From Idiomarina baltica OS145 (GTDB taxonomy: Bacteria; Pseudomonadota; Gammaproteobacteria; Enterobacterales; Alteromonadaceae), in NCBI RefSeq assembly GCF_000152885.1, contig NZ_CH672405.1:286658-350657 (forward strand): 64,000 nt of DNA, in the 5' to 3' direction. This document shows positions 1 to 7,856 of this stretch, one piece after another. Made by a program: the position numbers and the translations under genes. The notes beneath the pieces are model-generated. The model was not told where the DNA came from, searched no databases, and saw only the letters and a list, made by a program, of their open reading frames with translations. The stretch's first letter is position 1, and every line of letters begins with the position of its first letter.

Positions 1-1
1 C

Positions 2-706
2 GTCTATTATCAAGTTCAATTTCGAAGTGACTCACTTGAACTGGTTGCCTTTGAAGCATTAGCCCGATTAATTCACGACGATAAGCCCATTCCACTCAAC
101 GAAGTGTTCGACGTGATTCATGAACGTGGGCTTTGGACGCATTTAACCCGCTCAACCTTAAGCAACTCATTACAAAATCATCATGCGCTTTTTGCTCGTT
201 ACTCCGAGGCTAACCTCGCAGTCAACTTGTCAGCAAAGGAGCTTAGCGAAGCCAGTTTTTCTGAGCAATTTAAGGCATTCATGAACGACGCCCCTATCGC
301 TCATCCAAGGCTGATGTTTGAACTTACCGAAAATGAGCTCTATTCGACTCGCTCGAGTGTTTCAAGAAACCTACTACTCATTAAGGGTAAAGGTGCGCGA
401 CTTTCGATAGACGATTATGGAACAGGACTCTCTAATGCTGCGAGGCTCACCACTGCGCCTTTTGATGAGGTAAAACTCGACAAATCATTTATTCAGAATA
501 TTCACGATATCAGCGAACATTCATTTGCTAAGTCGACCGCTGAAATAGCCCGTACTTTACACATGAAAACGGTTGCTGAAGGTGTTGAAGATCAACGCAC
601 ACTCGACTGTATTCGTGAGTTAGGTATCGATCAAGTTCAAGGCTTTTTGTTACACAAACCACAGAGCTTTGAACAGCTTATGGAGACCGATATACGCCTT
701 GCCTAA
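2..706 (+). CDS. EAL-domain protein (c-di-GMP phosphodiesterase-like), 5' truncated by the window edge
   Basis: The reading frame is open from base 2 and already contains the signature FEALARL, so the true start lies outside the window. In order one sees the EAL motif, the NLSAKEL strand, ELTENEL, the metal-binding IDDYGTG loop, VKLDKSF, VAEGVED and a terminal QGFLLHKP. This is nearly a complete EAL phosphodiesterase domain. The residues expected for metal and c-di-GMP binding (E of EAL, N, E, DD, K, E) all appear present, so hydrolysis of c-di-GMP to pGpG is plausible. Whatever lies N-terminal (sensor, GGDEF or membrane segment) cannot be seen. The loop after DDYGTG reads LSNAARL rather than the more usual YSSLSYL, a modest divergence. 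Confidence 0.9.
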   Translation, partial: VYYQVQFRSDSLELVAFEALARLIHDDKPIPLNEVFDVIHERGLWTHLTRSTLSNSLQNHHALFARYSEANLAVNLSAKELSEASFSEQFKAFMNDAPIAHPRLMFELTENELYSTRSSVSRNLLLIKGKGARLSIDDYGTGLSNAARLTTAPFDEVKLDKSFIQNIHDISEHSFAKSTAEIARTLHMKTVAEGVEDQRTLDCIRELGIDQVQGFLLHKPQSFEQLMETDIRLA

Positions 707-783
707 TGATTAAGCAAGACCTGTTCGAAACCTTTTGATAGGCTAGTCCCATAATTTAAAGCACGCAGCGGTAACTCTTTCGT

Positions 784-1701
784 ATGCAAACAATTTTGGG
801 CGCCAGCGGTCAAATCGGTATCGAGTTGGCACGAGCACTTCATCGTGATTACACCACTGATATTCGTATCGTCAGTCGCAATCCAAGTAAAGTAAATCCA
901 ACCGATAGCACTATGAGCGCAAATCTGTTGAATGCAGAGCAGACTGCCCATGCCGTCAAGGGCTCAGATATCGTCTATCTCACAGTCGGTTTGCCAATGG
1001 ACACCGAACGTTGGGAGCAAGAGTGGCCGGTAATCATGCGCAACGTCATCGATGCCTGTAAGACGCACAATGCGAAACTGGTGTTTTTTGACAATACTTA
1101 TATGTATCCGCAAACGGCCGAGCCCCAAACTGAGGACATCCTCTTTGAGCCTCACGGTAGAAAGGGTCAAGTACGCGCAGACATCGCCCAAGAGTTGATC
1201 TGTGCGCAAACAGAGAAAGATATTGTCGCACTGATTGCGCGCGCTCCAGAGTTTTACGGGCCCGAGAGAACTCAAAGTATCACTCAGTCGACCCTAATTG
1301 AGCCGCTCAAACGCGGTAAAAAAGCACGGGTCTTTTTAAGGGATGACACACAACGCACTCTTATCTACACGCCAGACGCTAGCCGCGCCTTGGCACTACT
1401 GGGCAATACGCCCGATGCCTTTGACCAAACCTGGCACTTACCTTGTGACGATAACCGTTTAACCTATCGCGGCATGGTTGAAACGATTGAAACAATCACA
1501 CAAAAGCCCTACCGCTACTCAATAGTGAAACCTTGGCAACTAAAATTGGCGAGCGTTTTTAGCAAAACGCTGCGCGACGCACAAGAATTAATGCCGCGCT
1601 ATCAAGTCGATAACGTTTTTATATCCGATAAATTCAAGGCGCGATTTCCGGAGTTTTCAGTCACCTCTTATCAGGAGGGTCTTAAAGCTTGTTTCGACTA
1701 A
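784..1701 (+). CDS. NAD(P)-dependent epimerase/dehydratase-like (atypical SDR) protein
   Basis: This 305-residue protein starts with MQTILGASGQIG, a Rossmann glycine motif (GASGQIG) at the extreme N terminus. An acidic turn and DIVYLTVGLP follow, in the pattern of NmrA/epimerase-type extended SDRs. NTYMYP (around residues 104-109) sits where SDRs carry the catalytic Tyr region, but no clean YxxxK is visible. It may therefore be a redox-sensing or non-canonical member. Substrate is unknown. It lies 77 nt after the EAL gene on the same strand, too far to call an operon. The ATG at 784 is chosen because the glycine motif follows at once. Confidence 0.75.
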   Translation: MQTILGASGQIGIELARALHRDYTTDIRIVSRNPSKVNPTDSTMSANLLNAEQTAHAVKGSDIVYLTVGLPMDTERWEQEWPVIMRNVIDACKTHNAKLVFFDNTYMYPQTAEPQTEDILFEPHGRKGQVRADIAQELICAQTEKDIVALIARAPEFYGPERTQSITQSTLIEPLKRGKKARVFLRDDTQRTLIYTPDASRALALLGNTPDAFDQTWHLPCDDNRLTYRGMVETIETITQKPYRYSIVKPWQLKLASVFSKTLRDAQELMPRYQVDNVFISDKFKARFPEFSVTSYQEGLKACFD

Positions 1702-1784
1702 CTCGCCACTAAAATGGCAAAGGTAGTTTTGCCGTTCGCCCTCCATCCACACGATGCGTCAAATGACTCAGGAAGAGAAAAATT

Positions 1785-1803
1785 CCCCAGCACTTGGCTG
1801 GGG
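1785..1803 (-). terminator. Stem-loop, possible second terminator downstream of the csp gene
   Basis: A perfect 7-bp stem (CCCCAGC/GCTGGGG) with a 5-nt loop is followed, on the minus strand, by AATTTTT. It could back up the stronger terminator nearer the cold-shock gene. Confidence 0.4.
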
Positions 1804-1886
1804 AGAACATTAGCCAGGGAGAGAGTTTAGGCCAATGCCGCCATGTTAATGCAAATGATTTTTATTTGCAAATTTAATTTGGACAC

Positions 1887-1912
1887 AAAAAAAGGAGCTC
1901 GAAAGCTCCCTT
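1887..1912 (-). terminator. Rho-independent terminator of the csp gene
   Basis: GGAGCT and AGCTCC pair around a CGAA loop (1894-1909). On the minus strand the hairpin is followed by a run of T (A-run at 1887-1893 on the plus strand). It lies about 30 nt past the cold-shock stop codon. Confidence 0.8.
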
Positions 1913-1940
1913 TTGGATAATAGGTACTACTCAGCAGTCG

Positions 1941-2150
1941 TTACAGTGCAACGATGTTTTCTGCTTGAGGACCTTTAGGGCCTTGAGTGATCGCGAACGA
2001 TACACGTTGACCTTCGTTAAGCGTTTTGAAGCCATCGCCAGTGATTGCACTGAAATGAGCAAATACGTCAGCGCCGCCTTGCTGCTCGATGAAACCAAAA
2101 CCTTTTGCTTCGTTAAACCATTTAACTGTGCCGTTTACTGTATTAGACAT
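1941..2150 (-). CDS. Cold-shock protein, CspA family
   Basis: This 69-residue single OB-fold protein begins [13 protein letters not shown] and shows both RNA-binding signatures: KGFGFI (RNP1) and VFAHF (RNP2). The C-terminal [10 protein letters not shown] is typical of the family. Such proteins bind single-stranded RNA and DNA and act as RNA chaperones. The gene is monocistronic: a sigma70-like promoter lies about 160 nt upstream and a terminator directly downstream. The long untranslated leader is characteristic of cspA-type mRNAs regulated through RNA structure. A weak ribosome site (AGGA) lies 8 nt before the ATG. Which paralogue (A, C, D or E) cannot be decided. Confidence 0.95.
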   Translation of the reverse strand: MSNTVNGTVKWFNEAKGFGFIEQQGGADVFAHFSAITGDGFKTLNEGQRVSFAITQGPKGPQAENIVAL

Positions 2151-2310
2151 AATCGTAATCCTGATAAAAATAATATATTAAGCCGCCACGACCAATGCCA
2201 TGAGCGGATGGTGCGGGTAAAAACGGAAATTTAAAACTACAGGACGAAGATTGACTACAAGTAATGCGACGTAGAGGAGGTTTAACTAACTTTCTTATCC
2301 AACGCCGCCT

Positions 2311-2338
2311 ACAATACGCGAGTTTAAATATTAGTCAA
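2311..2338 (-). promoter_or_regulatory. Likely promoter of the csp gene with a long 5' leader
   Basis: On the minus strand TTGACT (2333-2338) is followed after 16 nt by TATTGT (2311-2316). Transcription from here would give a leader of about 155 nt before the csp start at 2150, the length typical of cspA mRNAs. Confidence 0.55.
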
Positions 2339-2351
2339 CGATTATTTTTAA

Positions 2352-2383
2352 TGAGCAAGAACGGCAATGTCCGTCCTTGCTCA
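2352..2383 (-). other. Strong stem-loop downstream of copB
   Basis: A 13-bp stem with a single wobble-type mismatch (TGAGCAAGAACGG pairing CCGTCCTTGCTCA) and a 6-nt loop lies 9 nt past the copB stop. No T-run follows on the minus strand, so it may protect or process the copper mRNA rather than be a classic intrinsic terminator. Confidence 0.5.
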
Positions 2384-2391
2384 CTAGCGTA

Positions 2392-3132
2392 TTAAAACCA
2401 AACTCTAGCACCTACAACGATGCCCGTTTCATGGGTTTGCCGCCCTTCTCGCTGTAATCGATCTGCGGTGTTACCGAGCGCTTGATTCCAATAGACGCCG
2501 ATATACGGCGCAAATTCTCGACTGATTTCTTGTCGATAGCGCAACCCCACTCTTAAGTTACTTAGCCCCGATTCACGCCGGTATTTTTCCGAGTCGGTGA
2601 CATTGGCGGTGATTTCTACTCGTGGTTGCAAATAGGCGGTTTGACTTAATCTCCACTCATACTCCGTTTCCGAGCGCAACTGTATATCACCTTCCTCATT
2701 CACCATGAGTGAGTTATCCATTTCAAACCAGTAAGGTGCCAAGCCCGAAAAACTTAACACGGCATAATGCTCAAACGAGCTATCGGATGAAAGCTCGCCA
2801 CGGGCACCAACTCCCGCCTGAATGGACCAAAATGGAGACACTAAATAGCCATAGAGTAGTTCTGCTTTTTCGATATCGGTCGGTGCGCCATCATTTTGTA
2901 CATTTTCACCCTCGGTTTTAAACACAAGTCGATGATAGTCTCCACCATACCAAGCCATCATATCCCAAACAGCTGATTGTTCATGCTGATTGGTTCGCGC
3001 GATTTCCAATCGGTCAAAAAGAACGCGTCCAGTATAGTGATCGCTTACAGGCTCTGGCCAATCATCCTTGGCATGTCCTGCTGACGCAATAAGAGGAAAA
3101 AGACCGCCTAATAATAATAGAAAGTTTTTCAT
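2392..3132 (-). CDS. copB: Copper resistance protein B (outer-membrane copper-binding protein)
   Basis: The sequence matches the CopB/PcoB family: a signal peptide (MKNFLLLLGGLFPLIASAGHA), then DHYTGRVLFDRLE, AELLYGYLVSPFWSIQAGVGAR and a C-terminal VGARVWF. This is a beta-barrel-like outer-membrane protein acting with CopA in periplasmic copper resistance. The start is set at 3132 because AAGGAG lies 6 nt before that ATG; the adjacent ATG at 3135 is only 3 nt from it, and the ATG at 3153 lies within 12 nt of the copA stop and lacks a site. Only about 10 nt separate it from copA, so the two are cotranscribed. At about 246 residues it is shorter than CopB versions with Met/His-rich repeats; those repeats are absent here. 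Confidence 0.88.
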   Translation of the reverse strand: MKNFLLLLGGLFPLIASAGHAKDDWPEPVSDHYTGRVLFDRLEIARTNQHEQSAVWDMMAWYGGDYHRLVFKTEGENVQNDGAPTDIEKAELLYGYLVSPFWSIQAGVGARGELSSDSSFEHYAVLSFSGLAPYWFEMDNSLMVNEEGDIQLRSETEYEWRLSQTAYLQPRVEITANVTDSEKYRRESGLSNLRVGLRYRQEISREFAPYIGVYWNQALGNTADRLQREGRQTHETGIVVGARVWF

Positions 3133-3142
3133 CATCCGCTCC

Positions 3143-4876
3143 TTAAGAAACATTTACTACGCGAAACATACCCGCCTTCATGTGATAAAGAAGGTGACAA
3201 TGAAAGGCCCAACTGCCGTGAGCATCCGCTGAGATGAGCAGTGATACCTTTTCGCTTGGCTTTACGCTGATGGTGTGCTTACGCGGGCGAGGATAATGAC
3301 CATTTTCTAACTCCATCCACATACCATGCAGATGAATCGGGTGGTCCATCATCGTGTCATTAACCAACACGAGACGAAGCCTTTCCCCCTCATTAAACTG
3401 AATGGGTCCGTCTACTTCAGTAAACTTTTTCCCATCAAAAGACCACATGTAACGTTCCATGTTACCGGTCAAATGCAACTGTATGGTGCGCTCAGGTTCA
3501 CGCGTGTCAGGCCATTCGTGAGCTCCTTTTAAGTCCGAATAAACGAGAACACGATGATCGACATTCTCAAGCCCGAGCCCCGGTTCGTCCAAGCGACTTA
3601 CTGGATTTTTAGCAATCATAGCAGCACCGGGTCCGTGGCCACCATTAGCGTGGTCAATTTGTATATTGTCGACAGGTAATGGTTGCTTAGTGGACATATC
3701 AGATTTCATGGAAGACATAGACCCTTCCGTCATGCCTTCCATCTTCATGTTAGCCATTCCCATAGCCGCCATACCACGTTCAGGTACGGGCCGTAACTCC
3801 GGTATGGGCGCTTCAAGTCCTAATTCGGGCGTTAATGTACCGCGCACAAACCCACTTCTATCGAAGCTCTCAGCAAACAGCGTGTACGCTTTACTTTCCC
3901 TGGGTTGTACAATGACATCGTACGCTTCGGCGACACCAATGCGGAACTCATCTATTGTGACAGGCTGAACAGGTTGGCCATCGGCGGCAACCACCGTCAT
4001 TTCCAAGCCAGGAATTCGGACATCGAAAAAGCTCATCGCTGAACCGTTTATAATACGAAGGCGCACTTTTTCTCCGGGCTTAAAAAGCCCAGACCAGTTC
4101 ATCCGCGAATCGCGGCCATTCATCAAATACGTGTAAGTACTACCAGTAACATCGGCTATGTCGCGAGGACTCATGCGCATCCGCCCCCACATTTCACGCT
4201 CTTGCCAGGTTTTTTCCAACCCTTGCTGACGAATATCATCAAAGGTGTCAAAGAGTGTGCGCTTATGGTAATTATAATAGCCTTCAGCGACTTTCAGCTT
4301 GCGAAAAACATCATTAGGATCAGAAAAGGTCCAGTCGGTTAGAATCACCGTATGCTCTCGATCGGCACCGATATCACCATCTTTGGAGTCAATAATAAGC
4401 GGACCTAGGTGACCGAGCTGCTCTTGCAACCCCGAGTGACTGTGATACCAATAGGTACCGCTTTGCTGCACATCATAGCGATATTTAAATGTTCGACCTG
4501 GTTTTATGCCCTCATATGATACGCCAGGAACGCCATCCATATTTTCAGGCAAAATGATTCCATGCCAATGAACAGACGTATCCTCCATCAGTTTATTGGT
4601 GACATTTAGCTTTGCGGGTTGGCCCTCTCGTAGACGGATCAAGGGTCCGGGCATTTGTCCATTTATGGTAATCGGACGACCCACCTTCTGACCGATGAGT
4701 AGCGGTTTTCGTGCAATCGTTAAGTTCACCTCGTCGGTGGCTAAAACGGAATCTTTAAAATGTCTACCCTGCGGGGACGCCCAGACGGGTGCCACTTTGG
4801 CAAGCGCAAGAGCGGAAGCCGCTGTCAGTGCTGATTTAACAAACTGTCGACGCGACGGATCAATAGAATTATTCAT
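3143..4876 (-). CDS. copA: Multicopper oxidase, copper resistance protein A
   Basis: This 577-residue periplasmic cuprous oxidase of the CopA/PcoA family carries a Tat signal (SRRQFVKSALTAASA). The four copper-ligand motifs are visible in order: HWHG, WYHSHSG, HPIHLHG, and HCHLLYHMKAGM near the C terminus. A Met-rich segment around residues 370-395 (MGMANMKMEGM, then MSSMKSDM) probably binds extra Cu(I). The start at 4876 is chosen because GTGGAG lies 6-7 nt upstream; the alternative GTG start at 4888 is that same ribosome site. It is cotranscribed with copB and probably with the upstream Cys-rich gene. Gene order (small secreted protein, copA, copB) matches classical chromosomal copAB operons. 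Confidence 0.93.
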   Translation of the reverse strand: MNNSIDPSRRQFVKSALTAASALALAKVAPVWASPQGRHFKDSVLATDEVNLTIARKPLLIGQKVGRPITINGQMPGPLIRLREGQPAKLNVTNKLMEDTSVHWHGIILPENMDGVPGVSYEGIKPGRTFKYRYDVQQSGTYWYHSHSGLQEQLGHLGPLIIDSKDGDIGADREHTVILTDWTFSDPNDVFRKLKVAEGYYNYHKRTLFDTFDDIRQQGLEKTWQEREMWGRMRMSPRDIADVTGSTYTYLMNGRDSRMNWSGLFKPGEKVRLRIINGSAMSFFDVRIPGLEMTVVAADGQPVQPVTIDEFRIGVAEAYDVIVQPRESKAYTLFAESFDRSGFVRGTLTPELGLEAPIPELRPVPERGMAAMGMANMKMEGMTEGSMSSMKSDMSTKQPLPVDNIQIDHANGGHGPGAAMIAKNPVSRLDEPGLGLENVDHRVLVYSDLKGAHEWPDTREPERTIQLHLTGNMERYMWSFDGKKFTEVDGPIQFNEGERLRLVLVNDTMMDHPIHLHGMWMELENGHYPRPRKHTISVKPSEKVSLLISADAHGSWAFHCHLLYHMKAGMFRVVNVS

Positions 4877-4938
4877 ACAAAACTCCACAAAAATAAATTG
4901 TGTATTAATAACTGTGTGGCATAGCTGCCATGTAGAAA

Positions 4939-5262
4939 TTAGCAGTAGAGTTTTGTGTAAATCGGAGGGCGAAATAGCTCGCTACCATGCTTTGGTCGAG
5001 TTTCTGTAACCGCACGGCTTTTTGCGCTTTCGGCTAAAACCGTTGCCGGAGTTTCAATCGAAGCATCACACTCAACATAGGCAATAGAGAGCCCTGTACA
5101 GTGAACTCTTAGAAGGTCATCGCAACAGTCATGCATCACCGAGTTATCGTGTTCACACGCATGAGCATTTTCTTGCTGGCACACACGCTCTGCGCTTGCC
5201 CATTGAGGCAACAGTAAAGTCGATGAAAAAATAACTAAAACGAAAAATGCTCTAAGTGACAT
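4939..5262 (-). CDS. Small secreted Cys/His-containing protein at the head of the copper operon
   Basis: A signal peptide (MSLRAFFVLVIFSSTLLLPQWASA) is followed by a mature part of about 80 residues. Its first half holds CQQENAHACEHDNSVMHDCC, then a single C in VHCTGL and another in YVECD, giving six clustered cysteines plus histidines that could bind copper or form disulfides. I do not recognise the family. By position it resembles CopL-type proteins that precede copA in xanthomonads, but similarity is not established. The start at 5262 is preferred because GGA precedes it by 8 nt; an in-frame ATG at 5280 would add six residues before the signal peptide. About 60 nt separate it from copA. 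Confidence 0.65.
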   Translation of the reverse strand: MSLRAFFVLVIFSSTLLLPQWASAERVCQQENAHACEHDNSVMHDCCDDLLRVHCTGLSIAYVECDASIETPATVLAESAKSRAVTETRPKHGSELFRPPIYTKLYC

Positions 5263-5442
5263 TTGATATCCATACAGCATGTCGATTGCTACCTATCCAC
5301 ATTGGAATACCTCTAACTTTTTGTCAAATACCAACGAAAAGTGTCGAGAAACACAGTGTAAAGATAATATTGAAAATACATTCAACTTTTCGAATTTTAT
5401 GTTACTTTCCCTTCGAGCACTTCGTTCTTTAGGGGGAACACC

Positions 5443-6616
5443 ATGCTAGGATTCAACAACAAGCTAGAGCACTTGAACCAACAACAAGCCAATGAAATCA
5501 GTGCATATAAAGCGATGCGGCAAACAATGAAGGATGCCATGGTCTATTTTGCGCTCGATGCTCAAGGTCGCATTGTAGAGACTGATGAGTCATTCAAAGC
5601 ATGTTTAGGACTCGATAGTTCTAAATTATTGAATCAACCGTTATCAGCTTTTATTGCACCAACGGCTAAAAATAAGCCCCACATTCAGCAAATGACGCGT
5701 GCCATTAAAACGCAGTCACATTGGCACGGTGCTATTCAATTTATTCATGATCAAGGCCACGAGATCTGGATACGCGTGATTCTAGAGCCCGAAAAACTAG
5801 GAAACGACTCGCAATTAGCATTTGCGGCCTACGGTTGTGAGCTCACGCATACCATTACAAAGTCGCGCGAGACAGAGGATTTACTCAAAGCCCTCAACCG
5901 CTCATCGGCTGTCATCGAGTTTACGCTTGATGGTCATGTCATCACCGCAAATGAAAACTTTCTTGATGCTTTGAATTATCGGCTAGACGATATCGTTGAT
6001 CAGCACCACCGTGCATAACGAGGCAGGTGTCCTCTACAAAGTGGTTAAGTTCGCGTCGGTGATCACCGATCAAGTTAAGCGCGAACAAGCCATCGTCGAA
6101 ACATCCGATATTGCTCATGACGTCTCGACTCAAACAGATAAGCATGCGCAACAAGGTATGGCTGTTATTCGAGAAACCATTGACGCTATGCGCGTGTTAG
6201 CACAAAAAATTGAGCAAACCAGTCACCACATCGCTGAACTTAACACTCAATCAACGAAAGTCACTGAGTTAGTCGACAGTATCCAAGGCATTGCCGCCCA
6301 AACCAACCTCTTGGCACTCAACGCAGCCATTGAAGCAGCACGCGCCGGAGAGCAAGGACGCGGTTTCGCTGTAGTAGCCGACGAAGTACGTTCATTGGCA
6401 TCACGCACCAGCACGACCAGCGAAAAAATTATTGATGTGGTGGGTAAAAATAAAAATCTAACTGAAACGGCCGTCCGGCAAATACAACAAAGTCTGGATG
6501 AAGTCGAAAACTCGCTGAGCCTATCGACTCAAGCGAGTAAAGTGATGGAAGATATTCAATCAGGTGCCAAACACGTACTCGATGCCGTCAGTCAATTTAA
6601 GAGCAAAGTTACTTAG
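5443..6616 (+). pseudogene. BdlA-like PAS-PAS-MCP chemotaxis transducer, disrupted by internal deletion and frameshift
   Basis: The first frame (5443-6018, 191 residues) encodes one full PAS domain and the start of a second, up to DDIVDQHHR, then stops. Homology resumes in the next frame at [15 protein letters not shown], the end of a PAS domain. An intact methyl-accepting signalling hairpin follows ([24 protein letters not shown]), ending at 6616. In intact proteins of this type about 45-50 residues separate the QHHR motif from the NP/EAG...VKFA strand; here they are adjacent. A deletion of roughly 140-150 bp that also changed frame therefore fits better than a single-base error. No membrane segment or HAMP domain is seen, as in the cytoplasmic biofilm-dispersal transducer BdlA. 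A strong AGGGGG site precedes the ATG. The distal half could be made from the TTG at 5996, but probably is not functional. Confidence 0.8.
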
Positions 6617-7311
6617 CATGAGGTTGATGAACACGAAGCGGTGCTCGCGGCGGTGATGGCTGGCATAATCGCAGCCACCATGACCGCTGCCTCAATAGCA
6701 GCAACCGCTTGTTTTGCCGCGGTCGACACCATTTCACCCTTTTCTAGCTGCTCAATGCGCTTTTTGCGCTGTTTCAGTTCCTGCTTGGTGAACACTTGCG
6801 GCAACAGCTTAGCGCTGTTGGCTAAAGCGACTAAAATCGCCACACGCGGTTCAACCTCATCATCACTCATCACAGCACTGCGCATTGCTTCACGTATTTG
6901 CTGTTCGGGTTCTGGGTTAAGCTCGGGATAAACGCGTCGCTCAAACAGCCATAAAACCTTTTCCTTTTCTGCTGCAACGATATGAGCATCCACCAAACTC
7001 TGGGCAACTTTGTGTTTTAAATCTTTAAGTTGGCCTAGCTTTTGTACCCAATCCTGCAGCTTGCGTTGTCGCTTAGCTGCTTTAATTTGGTCCAGCGCTT
7101 CATCTAATAACGCATCATCGGTACTGGCGTCATCCACAACCGACACTTTATTTTTATTATCCGTTTCAATCGCAATACTCTCATGCATCAAAAGCTCTGA
7201 CAAAAGTGCGGCTGCGGTTGCATATTCGACATAAGCACCGTTCATGGTGCCGCGCTCTTCACTTAACGCGAGTAACATAACGGCTTGGTACAGACGAATT
7301 GTATTTGTCAT
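6613..7311 (-). CDS. GPP34 (GOLPH3/Vps74-like) family phosphoprotein
   Basis: The N terminus, [22 protein letters not shown]...[13 protein letters not shown], is the hallmark start of the GPP34 fold. The helical body with [29 protein letters not shown] and [19 protein letters not shown] is also typical. Eukaryotic members bind phosphatidylinositol-4-phosphate at the Golgi; the bacterial role is not established. The C terminus ends in a hydrophobic Ala-rich stretch and a Ser/Thr/Cys tail (SCSSTSC), a possible membrane-contact element. AAGG lies 6 nt before the ATG. Its stop codon overlaps by 4 nt the end of the convergent disrupted chemotaxis gene. Confidence 0.85.
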   Translation of the reverse strand: MTNTIRLYQAVMLLALSEERGTMNGAYVEYATAAALLSELLMHESIAIETDNKNKVSVVDDASTDDALLDEALDQIKAAKRQRKLQDWVQKLGQLKDLKHKVAQSLVDAHIVAAEKEKVLWLFERRVYPELNPEPEQQIREAMRSAVMSDDEVEPRVAILVALANSAKLLPQVFTKQELKQRKKRIEQLEKGEMVSTAAKQAVAAIEAAVMVAAIMPAITAASTASCSSTSC

Positions 7312-7385
7312 AAGCGACCTTAATAATTTTGGTTATTGATAATAGCCCCATAAATTCACATTGAGCCAATTTCCACTCGTGTCGA

Positions 7386-7796
7386 CTAAAACTCCTTCTT
7401 GCGTAGCGCCTTTTTTTGCCCCTGTTGTTTTTTACTTTTTAAACGCTTTTCTTTTGCTGATCGACTCGGTTTAGTTGCGATGCGCTTTTTCTGCACATAA
7501 GACACACTGCGGATTAGGCCGGTCAATTGCTCAAGCGCCAGCTCTCTGTTGCGCGCTTGGCTGCGCGTCTCTTGTGCTTTGATAATTACTTTGCCGCTTT
7601 GCGTAATCCGATGATCGGACAACTTTAGTAAACGCTGTTTATAAAAGTCGGGCAATGAAGATGACTGAATATCAAAGATCAACTGTGCCGCGGTAGCGAC
7701 TTTATTGACATTTTGTCCACCCGCCCCGCTTGAGCGAATAAATTGCCACTCGATTTCTTGGTCAGGGATTTCAACCCGTTGAGATATCTTTATCAT
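7386..7796 (-). CDS. arfB: Alternative ribosome-rescue factor ArfB (peptidyl-tRNA hydrolase)
   Basis: This 136-residue protein has the catalytic GGQ motif in RSSGAGGQNVNKVATAAQL, followed by a lysine/arginine-rich tail (KKRIATKPSRSAKEKRLKSKKQQGQKKALRKKEF) that enters the empty mRNA channel of stalled ribosomes. The length and the basic tail separate it from release factors RF1/RF2. It releases nascent chains from non-stop complexes, a backup for the trans-translation RNA encoded at 51.6-51.9 kb in this window. Confidence 0.95.
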   Translation of the reverse strand: MIKISQRVEIPDQEIEWQFIRSSGAGGQNVNKVATAAQLIFDIQSSSLPDFYKQRLLKLSDHRITQSGKVIIKAQETRSQARNRELALEQLTGLIRSVSYVQKKRIATKPSRSAKEKRLKSKKQQGQKKALRKKEF

Positions 7797-7856
7797 TAAC
7801 TTCTTTCGTATTTGGTTAGAAGTATAAGGTTAAGCGTCTTAAACAGTAGGCACAAG

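Noticed and set aside
703-951. Minus-strand frame facing the SDR-like gene
   Set aside because: It lies within or across the plus-strand gene, lacks a recognisable domain and a ribosome site.
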